DNA from: DATLSM01 sp049585815
GTDB taxonomy: Bacteria > Actinomycetota > Thermoleophilia > Solirubrobacterales > 70-9
Direction of reading: 5' to 3'
NCBI GenBank assembly: GCA_049585815.1
Contig: JBAVAR010000005.1
Span: forward strand, 1 to 30,582
Length of the DNA stretch: 30,582 nucleotides
A model generated the notes under the pieces. The model ran no database searches. It was not told the DNA's origin and saw nothing but the letters and a program-made list of their open reading frames with translations. The position numbers and the translations under genes were made by a program. This document shows, piece after piece, positions 1 to 7,511 of the stretch (the stretch's first letter is position 1; every line of letters begins with the position of its first letter).

Positions 1-212
1 GAATGGTGTGTGATCCGGTGGAGAAACCGGAACGGGCGGATGGAAACGGAAACAGAAAACGGCCGGAGAGGACGAAGGCGACTGATGCATGAGCAGGGTG
101 GACAAGACACTCGGGAGGCCGGAGGGAACGAGCAGGCGAGGATGGCGGGGGCGGTGGCTGAAGAGAGCGGCGGGAATAGTCGTAAAGCGGTAGGTGCAGG
201 TAGGACAGGTCG

Positions 213-221
213 TGGTAACCT
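213..221 (+). promoter_or_regulatory. Extended -10 promoter, likely leaderless, for the antitoxin gene
   Basis: TGG followed by TAACCT (216-221) matches an extended -10 (TGN-TANNNT). It ends 7 nt before the GTG at 229, and that GTG has no Shine-Dalgarno. The spacing would put the transcription start at or next to the start codon. No convincing -35 is seen. Confidence 0.4.
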
Positions 222-228
222 GGCTGCG

Positions 229-573
229 GTGAAGACGCTCCATCTAGATCCCGCGGCAAGCGATCAGACCGCCCTCGTGGCCGAGGAGGTCGACCGCTTA
301 CTGGCGGAGGGCAAGCGCGTCGCGGTCACCGTCGCCGAGGAGCAGGAGCTGCTCTCCCCCCAGCAGGCCGCCGAGCGTCTCGGGTTCTCCCGCCAGCACG
401 TGATGCGCCTGATCGACTACGGCGAGCTGGAGGCCCGACAGCTACCCGGTTCCAGCTACTGGAAGATCCCCCTTGCGTCGGTGCTCGCCTGCGAAGAGCG
501 GCGAGACCGCGGCCGCGAGATCGCCGATCAATGGTCGCGCGACCTGGACGCGATGGGCGCTCCGCCCGAGTGA
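229..573 (+). CDS. Excisionase-family DNA-binding antitoxin (partner of PIN toxin)
   Basis: A 114-aa protein from GTG 229. An open frame continues upstream to position 10, but that part is low-complexity Arg/Gly-rich, and the family normally begins with a V/M-K-T-L-H-L-D-type start, as here. The N-terminal half resembles an antitoxin scaffold. Around residues 42-80 is a MerR/excisionase-like helix-turn-helix (LSPQQAAERLGFSRQHVMRLI) ending in a wing with LPGSSYWKIP. The gene overlaps the PIN gene by 4 bp (GTGA), the usual organisation of a type II toxin-antitoxin operon. It probably neutralises the toxin and represses the shared promoter just upstream. It could instead be a true excisionase for the element, but the PIN partner argues against that. 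Confidence 0.8.
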   Translation: MKTLHLDPAASDQTALVAEEVDRLLAEGKRVAVTVAEEQELLSPQQAAERLGFSRQHVMRLIDYGELEARQLPGSSYWKIPLASVLACEERRDRGREIADQWSRDLDAMGAPPE

Positions 574-1148
574 GCCAAGCAGACCCGCCGCGCGCCGTCC
601 TCGACGCCGACATCATCTACTCGCGCGTCCTGCATGATCTGATGGGGCGCGTCGCCGACGATCTGCGCTTGTTGGACCTCGTCTGGAGCGAGGAGCTGCT
701 TGCAGAGGCGAGACGGTCGCTGATCGGGAAGAAGGGGCTGGCGGAGGAGGTCGCGGTACGCTGGGTCGACTACCTGCCGCGAAACTTCCCGACCGGTGCC
801 ACGAAGATCGAGGAGGGCACGATGCAGATCGACCTCGACGCGCTCACCGACGATCCCGACGACCATCACGTCTGCGCCCTGGCGATCGCCTCAGGCGCCG
901 ACTATCTCTTCACGCACGATCGTGGCTACTTGCGCAAGGGACTGCAACAACACGGCATCGAGGTCACCGCCCCCGACCCGTTTCTCACCGCTGCGTTTGA
1001 GGCCGATCATCAGGAGCTTCTCGGTGTCTTGGAACGGCAGGCGAGCAGCTGGGCCGGCGGGCAGCCGATCGAGGAGCTGTTGGCCGCGATCGAGCGAGCC
1101 GGGGCTCCGGAGCTTGTCGGCAAGGCGCGCGGCCAATTGGGCGGCTGA
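570..1148 (+). CDS. PIN-domain ribonuclease toxin
   Basis: A 192-aa protein from GTG 570, overlapping the antitoxin stop (GTGA). This start is preferred over GTG 531 because it gives the coupled overlap and places the first PIN strand (AVLDADIIY) close to the N-terminus. Candidate metal-binding acidic residues of the PIN nuclease fold are D12, E46, D97/D98 (DPDDHHV) and D117 (FTHDRGY). The C-terminal 50 residues form a predicted helical extension. PIN toxins of VapC-like systems cleave RNA, often tRNA or mRNA, when the antitoxin is degraded; the exact target here is unknown. Its role is probably element maintenance, since it lies inside the integrated element. Confidence 0.8.
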   Translation: MSQADPPRAVLDADIIYSRVLHDLMGRVADDLRLLDLVWSEELLAEARRSLIGKKGLAEEVAVRWVDYLPRNFPTGATKIEEGTMQIDLDALTDDPDDHHVCALAIASGADYLFTHDRGYLRKGLQQHGIEVTAPDPFLTAAFEADHQELLGVLERQASSWAGGQPIEELLAAIERAGAPELVGKARGQLGG

Positions 1149-1163
1149 GTCGGCGCGGCTGTC

Positions 1164-2159
1164 TCAGCCCTCCTGGTGGCGGGCGGGAGGTGCGAGCGCT
1201 GAGGCCACGAGGGCGGGAACGGCCTCAAGCGCGAGGTCGAGCAGCATCGTCAGCTGAGCGGCGAGGCCAGGGCGATCGAGGTCGAGAGCGGCGACCCAGG
1301 CGCCAGGCTCGTAACGAGCGAGCATCGAGAGGCCAAAGAGAAGCGCCCACCAGGCCGGAAGAGTGCCGAGGTCAGCGCCAGCGAGAGCGGGGCGCAGCCA
1401 GCGGCGGCCGGTGGGCGGGTCAAGCGGCAGGATCCGATCGCGGGCCAGCTGCCAACCCCAGACGTCGGTGGCGCCGCTGGGCCAGCGAATCAGCACCCCC
1501 GGGCCGAAAGGAGTGAGTTCCCGGCTCAGAAAGACGTTCTGGACGGTGGGCAGGTCTGCACCGGCGGCGAGCGGGTAGTCACCGAGTTCGGCGCGTGCCT
1601 CCTCCTGGGTGCGGCCGCGAATGCCGATCAGATCGGCGCTAAGGCGGGCGCAGTCGAAGGCCGGCTGGATGCCAGGCTCACGGGGAACAACGTGGAGCGG
1701 GCGCAGCCAGCGATCGTCCGGCAGGTAGTCGCAGGCGCCGGGCAGCGAGGCCCACAGCGCGCCGAGCGAGACAGGGGCGGGCATGGGCTCGGAGCCACTG
1801 AGAGCGGTGATCGCGCCGAAGGAGTCGACGCGGCCGCCCTTACCGCGTGAGGGCACCGGGTGCACGAGGAGATCGCAGGCGTTGGAAACGCCGAGCTCTG
1901 GTACCGAGAGGCCGTGACCCCGCAGGCGCCATTCTCCATCTGCGCGGGCGGCGGCGATCGCGCGCCCGGCCTGGCTCAGCGCGTAGAAGAGCGGCAGCGG
2001 GCGCGAGGGCGCAGTGGCGCCACTTGCCGCCGCCATCAGCTCCTCGAACTGATCGAGAGCGGCGCCGTAGGTGCGGCGTCGCTCTTCCTCACCAGCAGCG
2101 AGGCCGGGCGGCTCGGCGCGACTGGCTCGGATTCGGAAGAACGCATCGCTTGCAGACAT
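1164..2159 (-). CDS. YaaC-like family protein, function unknown
   Basis: A 331-aa protein from ATG 2159 (MSASDAFFRIR). The frame stays open up to 2285, but the extra residues are Arg-rich and unlike the rest. Residues around 55-85 (PLPLFYALSQAGRAIAAARADGEW, then GHGL) resemble the signature of the YaaC-like family (Bacillus subtilis YaaC), whose role is not established. The rest is Leu/Ala/Trp-rich and predicted soluble, with a C-terminal helical segment rich in Leu. The gene converges on the PIN toxin gene with a 15-bp gap and is the last gene of the leftward cargo cluster. I recognise the family from motif style only, so the assignment is moderate. Confidence 0.6.
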   Translation of the reverse strand: MSASDAFFRIRASRAEPPGLAAGEEERRRTYGAALDQFEELMAAASGATAPSRPLPLFYALSQAGRAIAAARADGEWRLRGHGLSVPELGVSNACDLLVHPVPSRGKGGRVDSFGAITALSGSEPMPAPVSLGALWASLPGACDYLPDDRWLRPLHVVPREPGIQPAFDCARLSADLIGIRGRTQEEARAELGDYPLAAGADLPTVQNVFLSRELTPFGPGVLIRWPSGATDVWGWQLARDRILPLDPPTGRRWLRPALAGADLGTLPAWWALLFGLSMLARYEPGAWVAALDLDRPGLAAQLTMLLDLALEAVPALVASALAPPARHQEG

Positions 2160-2420
2160 TGGGTGATTTTCCACGGCCACGGGCGTCCCGGCTTTCCTCC
2201 GTCCTCTCGCTGTGAGCCTGCACACTTCTGCGAACCTCCGACTGGCTGCGCGTGCGCGGTTTGCGCGACGCGAACTCAGCGGCACCGCTGGGCCCTTGCC
2301 CTGATCGGCGCCCGATTACTCCTACGCCGAGGTCGGCAGACCACGAGTTCAGCTACACCAAGGTTAGTTCTTGTCGCGACGCCCTCAGCAATCAATCGTC
2401 ATGGTCATGGCCGCCAGATT

Positions 2421-3107
2421 CTAGGCATCGCGGTCGCGCCGAATTACCTTGGCGCTCGATCCCCCCTGGGTTGGGAAACGCTTCATGTAGCGGCCTTTGA
2501 TCTGACGGATTTCCTTCTCGCGCAAGAGGACGAAGTCGTCGTGGGGCTCATCCTCCATCGGCGCGCCGGCCTTGGCTGCGATTCCCAGCGGCCGTTGCAG
2601 GCAGAGCTCCCGGTTCTCGTCACGCTCGACGGTAGCCTTCTTGTAGGCGCCCGCGATCCAGCGACCGTCATTGAGCTCGACGGTGAGGAATGGGACCGAA
2701 TCCGCAGGACAGCCGTTTGCGAAGGCCTGATACCAGGCGGAGCCGTCGGGCTTGAAATCGTTCTCTCCACGATGCCGCAGCGCCGCCACCGCCCAAGCCG
2801 CCATGTAGGCCAACCCGTAGAACGCAACAAGGCAGGTAAAGCTCCGGGCTGGCTCGGTCAAGAGATAGGAATTGAAGTCATCGGCCAGAGCGTTGGTGTC
2901 GAGAAATCCGCTCGCCTTTGAGAAGCTGAGCACGATCCCGGCAGCCACGACCGAAAACAGGGCGCCAATGACCAACATCTCGACCAGCTCGCCAACTTGG
3001 CTCTGACTGCCACGCGGCATCTTCTTGCGCGCCAAGCGGACGTAGACATAGCCCGGCCCGAGCGCAGCCGCCACCAAGGCCACCCCGAGGATTGAGCTTG
3101 GAATCAC
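2421..3107 (-). CDS. DUF6338-like integral membrane protein
   Basis: A 228-aa protein. Three hydrophobic segments are visible, at roughly residues 2-25 (ending LGPGYVYVRLA), 40-62 and 85-109. A polar C-terminal domain of about 115 residues follows, containing a possible small beta-barrel stretch (FLTVELNDGRWIAGAYKKATVERDENRELCLQ). The LGPGYVYVR start and this layout match my memory of the DUF6338 family, whose function is unknown. The ATG at 3107 overlaps the stop of the small upstream gene (ATGA), so the two are translationally coupled. The cytoplasmic tail is rich in charged residues and could bind a partner. The call rests on recognition of the pattern, not on a search. Confidence 0.6.
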   Translation of the reverse strand: MIPSSILGVALVAAALGPGYVYVRLARKKMPRGSQSQVGELVEMLVIGALFSVVAAGIVLSFSKASGFLDTNALADDFNSYLLTEPARSFTCLVAFYGLAYMAAWAVAALRHRGENDFKPDGSAWYQAFANGCPADSVPFLTVELNDGRWIAGAYKKATVERDENRELCLQRPLGIAAKAGAPMEDEPHDDFVLLREKEIRQIKGRYMKRFPTQGGSSAKVIRRDRDA

Positions 3108-3313
3108 TCCTCGCCGCTCGAGGAGCCCCCGCCGCCTGCGCCGGAACCTTGGCCCTCGCCGCCGGTGTTCGTCGGCGGCAGTACGGAGTTCTCCGGTGGC
3201 TGGTTTGGGGCAAGGTGAAGCCCCTCCTGAAGCGCACCTTCGCGCAGTGCCTTCTCGCCATTCTCACCGCGTTGCGGCCTTGGATTTGGATTGTCCTGCT
3301 TTTTCTCACTCAT
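3104..3313 (-). CDS. Small acidic, disordered protein coupled to the DUF6338-like gene
   Basis: A 69-aa product starting MSEKKQDNPN and ending in a Gly/Ser/Glu-rich tail (GGGGSSSGEE), with no hydrophobic segment. The composition suggests an intrinsically disordered protein. It is supported mainly by the ATGA overlap with the downstream membrane gene and by its position 62 bp after the TPR gene on the same strand. No family is recognised. It may be an accessory subunit or only a leader peptide for the membrane gene. Confidence 0.45.
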   Translation of the reverse strand: MSEKKQDNPNPRPQRGENGEKALREGALQEGLHLAPNQPPENSVLPPTNTGGEGQGSGAGGGGSSSGEE

Positions 3314-3375
3314 TGGATCGAGCTTACTCCCACCTTCGATGTCCTCCGAGAATGTGCCAGGTTCGTAGTCCGAGT

Positions 3376-4911
3376 TCAGTCAAGCACCACTGCGAGATTC
3401 GCCTTGCCGTGGCCAGGTGCCAACTCCTCGTCCCTCTCAGCGGAATCGAGTTGTCTCGAAAGACACACCTCTGAGTGCAGCGGGTCGATGTCCTCGATGT
3501 CGCGCAATCGGAAGCGACAACGGTCGACGGAGAGAAGCGAGTTTGACTGGAGGGAATCCAGGTACTGGTCGTCGTCGAGCAGCTTTTCGAGGCGCTTGGA
3601 GGTCCGGTCAAAGACCATCCGGAAATGGGTGCCTGAGACCTTTCTTCTTTGCGGACTCGCCGCACTCTTTAGCCAGGCCGCAACCCTCAAGAGGAGCAGG
3701 AACTCGAGCTCCCCCTCACCGCCGTGGAAGGTTTGGCAGGAGTTGTCTGCAGGAAGCAACGGCGGGGAGCACTCACTGGCGCGATGCGGAGGTGCCAGTT
3801 GAACGCGATCACGCTCGATCGCGTCCTTGACTGTCCACAGATCGCTCGCGTCGAGACGACCGAGAATGGCCTTCCAGAGGAAGGCGTTCCCGGCGCCCCC
3901 GCCCAATCGGTCCCGCTGGGGGGGAACGTCGCGGAGTCGATGGTCGGCTGGTGGTGGGTTCTCGTCGTCGAACAGGTGAACGGAGCTCCAACGGCAGAAC
4001 CGGGCCCACGAGAGGTAGCTGTGACTCGTCTGAATCGAGGATAGGACAGGAAGGTGGATCGACCGTTCGGCACCCTCCGCAGTGAGGTTCTCCATGCTCA
4101 GCTGGCGTGGATCGGGCGCGTCTAGCTCGAGCAGCGAATTGAGCTCACCGCGAACGAGGCGCTCGCGCTCAACTTCGGCCTCGGGTCCGTAGATTGGATG
4201 CCCGGAGTCGGCTACGAGCTGGATGAGTCGGTAGGCATCGATCAGCTCACCCTGGGCACGCTTGAGTTGGGCGAGGCGAAATGCAGCCTGGGGTGCGAGG
4301 TCGGGATGGTCGCTGGCGATCGCCTGCGCCAGCAGCTCCTCCCCGCCTAAGTCCCCATCAGATGCTTGCTCGAGACGTGCTTCGCCAAGGCTGACGAGAA
4401 GGTGCACGCGTAGGGAATCCTCGGCATACCCGAGAGCGATCTCCCACGTACGGATTGCACTCAGTAGACGCCCATTTTCCCGCTCGATAACACCGAGTCG
4501 GTAGCCGGCGACGGCTCGGAGGCGGTGGTCTGGGCAATCACGGGCAACGGCGCGGTAGGCGTGGACCGCCTCGGCCAGCCGGTCCAGGGTCACCCAGCGG
4601 GCAGCGATATCGATGAGCACGTCGGCGCTATCTGAGGCCGAGGCTTGCACTGCAGCCTCGTTGTAGACCTTTTCTGCTGCGCCTGGCCCGTGGCGGCGCT
4701 CGACAAGCCGGGCGAGCCTGATCTTTGCAGCGGCAGCAATCGGATCGTGATCGGTCCTAGCGCATTCGCGCAGGACAGTTTCGGCTTCATCCTCGCGGTT
4801 TCGATCCCATAGCAACTCGGCAAGGGCAAAGGCGGCAGCTGCGCTGTCATCGGCCCTTCCGCAGCGCAGCTGATTCCACCACCTGCGCTCACGTCCGCTC
4901 GTCGGGTTCAT
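3376..4911 (-). CDS. TPR-repeat protein, function unknown
   Basis: A 511-aa protein from ATG 4911, which overlaps the stop of the upstream gene (ATGA). An earlier start at 4935 is possible but lacks this coupling. Residues ~20-245 hold tandem helical pairs with TPR/SEL1-like spacing and alternating Ala/Leu/Tyr, for example AAFALAELLWDRNREDEAE, AVHAYRAVARDCPDHRLRA and AAFRLAQLKRAQGELIDAYRL. The C-terminal half (~260-511) has no motif I recognise; it includes a Leu-rich segment and an acidic stretch (RFRLRDIEDIDPLHSE). TPRs normally bind protein partners, so this is probably the scaffold of the cluster, with the coupled upstream protein as the obvious partner. No catalytic motif is visible. Confidence 0.6.
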   Translation of the reverse strand: MNPTSGRERRWWNQLRCGRADDSAAAAFALAELLWDRNREDEAETVLRECARTDHDPIAAAAKIRLARLVERRHGPGAAEKVYNEAAVQASASDSADVLIDIAARWVTLDRLAEAVHAYRAVARDCPDHRLRAVAGYRLGVIERENGRLLSAIRTWEIALGYAEDSLRVHLLVSLGEARLEQASDGDLGGEELLAQAIASDHPDLAPQAAFRLAQLKRAQGELIDAYRLIQLVADSGHPIYGPEAEVERERLVRGELNSLLELDAPDPRQLSMENLTAEGAERSIHLPVLSSIQTSHSYLSWARFCRWSSVHLFDDENPPPADHRLRDVPPQRDRLGGGAGNAFLWKAILGRLDASDLWTVKDAIERDRVQLAPPHRASECSPPLLPADNSCQTFHGGEGELEFLLLLRVAAWLKSAASPQRRKVSGTHFRMVFDRTSKRLEKLLDDDQYLDSLQSNSLLSVDRCRFRLRDIEDIDPLHSEVCLSRQLDSAERDEELAPGHGKANLAVVLD

Positions 4912-5987
4912 AATGAGCCTCCCTTCGGAAAGCAAGCCATCTGTGTTGCCTGAAAGGCCGAAAGCAGATATGCGGCGGCCTCCCAGGGACGGTCATCGTG
5001 AGAGCGAAGGTCAGCCACGCGCAGGCGGATAGCGGCGTTCGACGGGCTGATTCTGCTCGCCAGTGCACTCAGCTCATTCGCACGCTCCCGCGCCCGTGAG
5101 CCCTTCAGCGAACCAGGCGGAGCGTCGATCAATGGCGAGGAGATGGCGTAGGCTCGGACGCCGCCCTTCCTCAACCCGCCGGTGACGTACTCTTGTCGGC
5201 CTCCAACGGTCCTCAGCAAGCGTGACGCCGACGGGGAGCCGTCCTCCGCAAAGGGCATCTGTTCGAAGAGCATCGACCGGCCGGTCTGGGGGCCGAGGGG
5301 ATCGTTCGTCTGGTCGAGTCCGGCGTATTCGTCGCCGACCTCGACGATCAGCTCGAAATCCAGTTCAGCGATCTGTGCGCGCATCAGATCGTCTTCTCCG
5401 CATCGCCAGTCAAGGATCACCACGGGGACCTTCGGCATCGGCAGACCGAGAATTTCGAAGTCCTCCCGGAGTTGGCTCAGGAGGCCGACAGCTGACCCGC
5501 GTTCTCCAGCGGCGATGTCCGGCCCATTTCCATCGGGCTTTTCCGGCAGCGCGAAGCGGGTCCAGCCGACGGGAACCGAATATCCGGGACCGAGCAGGTG
5601 CGCGGAGAGGATGTCGTAGGGCCGTTGTGTGTTCTGAGTCAGGTCATAGCCCTCGACCAGAATTGCCTCGACTCCTCCCTCGACGCCCGCGGCTACCAGT
5701 TCGCGGCGCAACTCCGCAGGGTCCCAGCCCTCGCAATTGAGGAGGTTTCGGAACTGCTTGGTGGTGGCTCGGCGCTGCGGAGGAAGGTAGCGCTGCAGGG
5801 CGGGAATCGTCGCGGTGGGGACCTGGGCCGGAAAGCCAGCGACGGCGCCGACGAAGGTGCCCATCATTGCGGCTCGGTCTGACCTGTGACCGAGCTCCTC
5901 CATCGCCCCGACGAACCGGCCCAGAGCGGATTCGTCGAGAGCTCGCGCCAATGGTGGCGGCTGATCGGAGCCGATCGTCGTTTGCAT
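4908..5987 (-). CDS. Transposase-like (IS701/DDE-fold layout) protein, possibly domesticated
   Basis: A 359-aa protein from ATG 5987; a TTG 9 nt upstream is also possible. The layout resembles IS701-type DDE transposases: a helical N-terminus with RATTKQFRNLLNCEGWDPAELRR (compare the QRLL..W-D of transposases), a strand VEAILVEGYDLT (residues 107-117) where transposases carry the first Asp (VVDET-like), and PVVILDWRCGEDDL (188-201) where the second Asp sits (D193). Here the first position reads E112-G-Y-D115. The usual C-terminal glutamate region with flanking basic residues is not evident, so a standard active site looks absent or altered. No terminal repeats flank the gene, and it is coupled to a TPR gene. 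An inactive or repurposed fold is more likely than an insertion sequence. The homology is inferred by eye and could be wrong. Confidence 0.5.
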   Translation of the reverse strand: MQTTIGSDQPPPLARALDESALGRFVGAMEELGHRSDRAAMMGTFVGAVAGFPAQVPTATIPALQRYLPPQRRATTKQFRNLLNCEGWDPAELRRELVAAGVEGGVEAILVEGYDLTQNTQRPYDILSAHLLGPGYSVPVGWTRFALPEKPDGNGPDIAAGERGSAVGLLSQLREDFEILGLPMPKVPVVILDWRCGEDDLMRAQIAELDFELIVEVGDEYAGLDQTNDPLGPQTGRSMLFEQMPFAEDGSPSASRLLRTVGGRQEYVTGGLRKGGVRAYAISSPLIDAPPGSLKGSRARERANELSALASRISPSNAAIRLRVADLRSHDDRPWEAAAYLLSAFQATQMACFPKGGSL

Positions 5988-6030
5988 CGGCGCCAACCGT
6001 AGCGGGGGCCTCGGCTCATGCGGAAAAGTT

Positions 6031-6076
6031 GCCAGGTGGACGCATCCCGACGCTCGTCAGGACTCGTCCACCTGGC
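6031..6076 (-). terminator. Perfect 12-bp inverted repeat, possible terminator of the 46-aa gene
   Basis: Arms 6031-6042 (gccaggtggacg) and 6065-6076 (cgtccacctggc) are exact reverse complements separated by 22 nt. On the minus strand the stem is followed by AACTTTTCC, a short U-rich run. It lies 9 bp after the stop of the 46-aa gene and about 44 bp before the cargo cluster start, so it could terminate the first or regulate the second. Confidence 0.4.
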
Positions 6077-6084
6077 GGATCCGC

Positions 6085-6225
6085 TCAGCTCTTGCGCCGG
6101 CGGCGAGGAAGCGGGATGCTCTGGACCTCGGCGGTTCGTTTGCGACGCCTTGCCTCAGACACCGGGATGAACTGCCCGGTTCCGGAGTCCCGTCCCCTCT
6201 GGATGGATTTCCTTTTTTTTGCCAT
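6085..6225 (-). CDS. Small basic protein with RDSGTGQF motif (46 aa)
   Basis: Translation from ATG 6225 to TGA 6085 gives 46 residues starting MAKKRKSIQRGRDSGTGQFI and ending in an Arg/Lys-rich tail (PRRRRKS). The core R-D-S-G-T-G-Q-F-I-P-V is the kind of motif seen in many short uncharacterised bacterial proteins, often written as RDSxTGxFV. The net charge is strongly positive, so nucleic-acid contact is plausible. There is no clear Shine-Dalgarno. An inverted repeat lies just downstream. An ordered peptide motif in such a short frame supports it being real, but no function can be given. Confidence 0.5.
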   Translation of the reverse strand: MAKKRKSIQRGRDSGTGQFIPVSEARRRKRTAEVQSIPLPRRRRKS

Positions 6226-6436
6226 GACTTGACAGTAGGCGAGGTCTGCGAGCAGGGATCAAAGCTGCCAAGTTGGCCCGAAATTCAATTGCTTTCGCTT
6301 GCTCAAGCGGGGTCTATTGAGATCGCACCGAACAATTGACGCCAAGGCAAAGTGAACCGCTCAGCAGCCGAGGGCGCGCTGCGCTGCGAGCGGAGGCAGG
6401 CTGATCTCCGCGAAGAGGGCCCGCGACGGCGACTCC

Positions 6437-7321
6437 TCACTGCGAGGCTTCGCATCGGCTACTCACAACGCTACTCAGGTGTAAGCCTCCGTCGTAATTC
6501 AGTCCCACCTTCGCCAGGGGGAAGCTGGCCGCTGTCATGCGACCGCGCGTCGGGCACTCGGCGCTGACGAAGCTCTTGCGCTTGCCCGAGTGGGTAAAGC
6601 TCCGCTTCAACGAGAGTTCGAACTTCGAGATGTGACTATAGACGCCCTTCAGCGTGTAGGGCTGCGCGAAGCAGTTGGGGTGGCCGTACGCACACTTACC
6701 TCGGATGCCGCTCATCTTCGGGACGATCAGGCTCGTACCGAAGACTCCCTGAGCCTTCTCGATCTCGAACGGGATCACGTAGGTGAGCGGAAGCGGAGAG
6801 CCGGTCGTGACCTGGGCGAGGACGCGGGGGCGACCTTCCCCGATGCCATAGAAGGCCAAGAGGCGCCCGGCCACCTTGACGGGCGCCTGACCGGGCAGGG
6901 TGATTTCCGAGGTGACGCTGCCGTGACCGACCAGCGAGCGCGCGCACAGGGCACGAGTTCCCACTGAAGGCAGGTAGAGGGTGGAGAGCGGACAGCTCGG
7001 CAATCCCGTTGTCTGCAATGTGACATTGCGCGATATTTCAAGTGCGATCCGGGTCAGCTCCGGTGTCGTGGGCTCGCCGAGCGATTCAGAGGTGAAGCCC
7101 AGCCGCAGGGTGGCTGGGGCGGGCTGAGTGCGCGGCAGCTTGGCGGGGGCGATCTCGCCCGATGCGCTCATCTTGACTTCGACGATGGGGATCTCGGCTC
7201 CCGCGCTGGAGCTGGCCTTGAACCCCGCGAACGCCAGGAGCGCCAGCGCCGCAGCGCCGATCAGCAAAGCAAGCACATGAACGGCTGGCGCGAAGCCAGA
7301 GTCCAGATCCCTCGATTGCAT
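6437..7321 (-). CDS. Signal-anchored extracytoplasmic protein, Thermoleophilia-type family
   Basis: A 294-aa protein from ATG 7321, chosen over an upstream in-frame start at 7357 because a strong Shine-Dalgarno (GGGGGAGG) sits just before ATG 7321. Residues ~10-35 form one long hydrophobic segment (signal peptide or anchor). The body contains LPSCPLSTLYLPSVGTRALCARSLVGHGSVTSEITLPGQAP and a late SFVSAECPTRG, with several Cys that could form disulfides. I associate this pattern of paired Cys, LVGxGxVTSE and a YxSAxCP motif with a large secreted family of unknown function in Solirubrobacterales. No enzyme motif is seen. It has its own promoter and is divergent from the transfer operon. Confidence 0.65.
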   Translation of the reverse strand: MQSRDLDSGFAPAVHVLALLIGAAALALLAFAGFKASSSAGAEIPIVEVKMSASGEIAPAKLPRTQPAPATLRLGFTSESLGEPTTPELTRIALEISRNVTLQTTGLPSCPLSTLYLPSVGTRALCARSLVGHGSVTSEITLPGQAPVKVAGRLLAFYGIGEGRPRVLAQVTTGSPLPLTYVIPFEIEKAQGVFGTSLIVPKMSGIRGKCAYGHPNCFAQPYTLKGVYSHISKFELSLKRSFTHSGKRKSFVSAECPTRGRMTAASFPLAKVGLNYDGGLHLSSVVSSRCEASQ

Positions 7322-7355
7322 TTGCGCCTCCCCCGTCACGGTCAGACCGATCCGC

Positions 7356-7384
7356 ACCGTACCCCCGAAACCGTCGCGTTACAA
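7356..7384 (-). promoter_or_regulatory. Sigma-70-type promoter for the secreted protein gene
   Basis: On the minus strand TTGTAA (7384-7379) is followed after exactly 17 nt by TACGGT (7361-7356). Transcription would start near 7349, giving a leader of about 28 nt that includes the GGGGGAGG ribosome site. Confidence 0.45.
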
Positions 7385-7475
7385 GTTCGCGGTCTCAGGA
7401 TCGACGACAACGAACGCGTGTGAGTTCAGGTGAACCAGCGTTGCTTGCCTCAACGAACGTACGAGCCCGCAAAGT

Positions 7476-7491
7476 GGGACGAATTTGTCCC
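7476..7491. promoter_or_regulatory. Near-palindromic operator candidate upstream of the transfer operon
   Basis: GGGAC (7476-7480) and GTCCC (7487-7491) flank GAATTT, making a 16-bp near-palindrome with an AATT centre. It sits 20 bp before the ATG of the replication-relaxation gene, between divergent genes. This is where a repressor controlling transfer would bind. Confidence 0.35.
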
Positions 7492-7511
7492 GCCCACGTC
7501 TTGTCGGCGTC

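Noticed and set aside
1..228. Open frame extending the antitoxin upstream to position 10
   Set aside because: The extra 73 residues are low-complexity Arg/Gly/Glu and lack family similarity; the leaderless GTG 229 fits better.
3092..3802. A 236-codon plus-strand frame
   Set aside because: Overlaps the TPR and small acidic genes on the other strand; Ser/Arg-rich without motifs. Overlap geometry favours the minus-strand genes.
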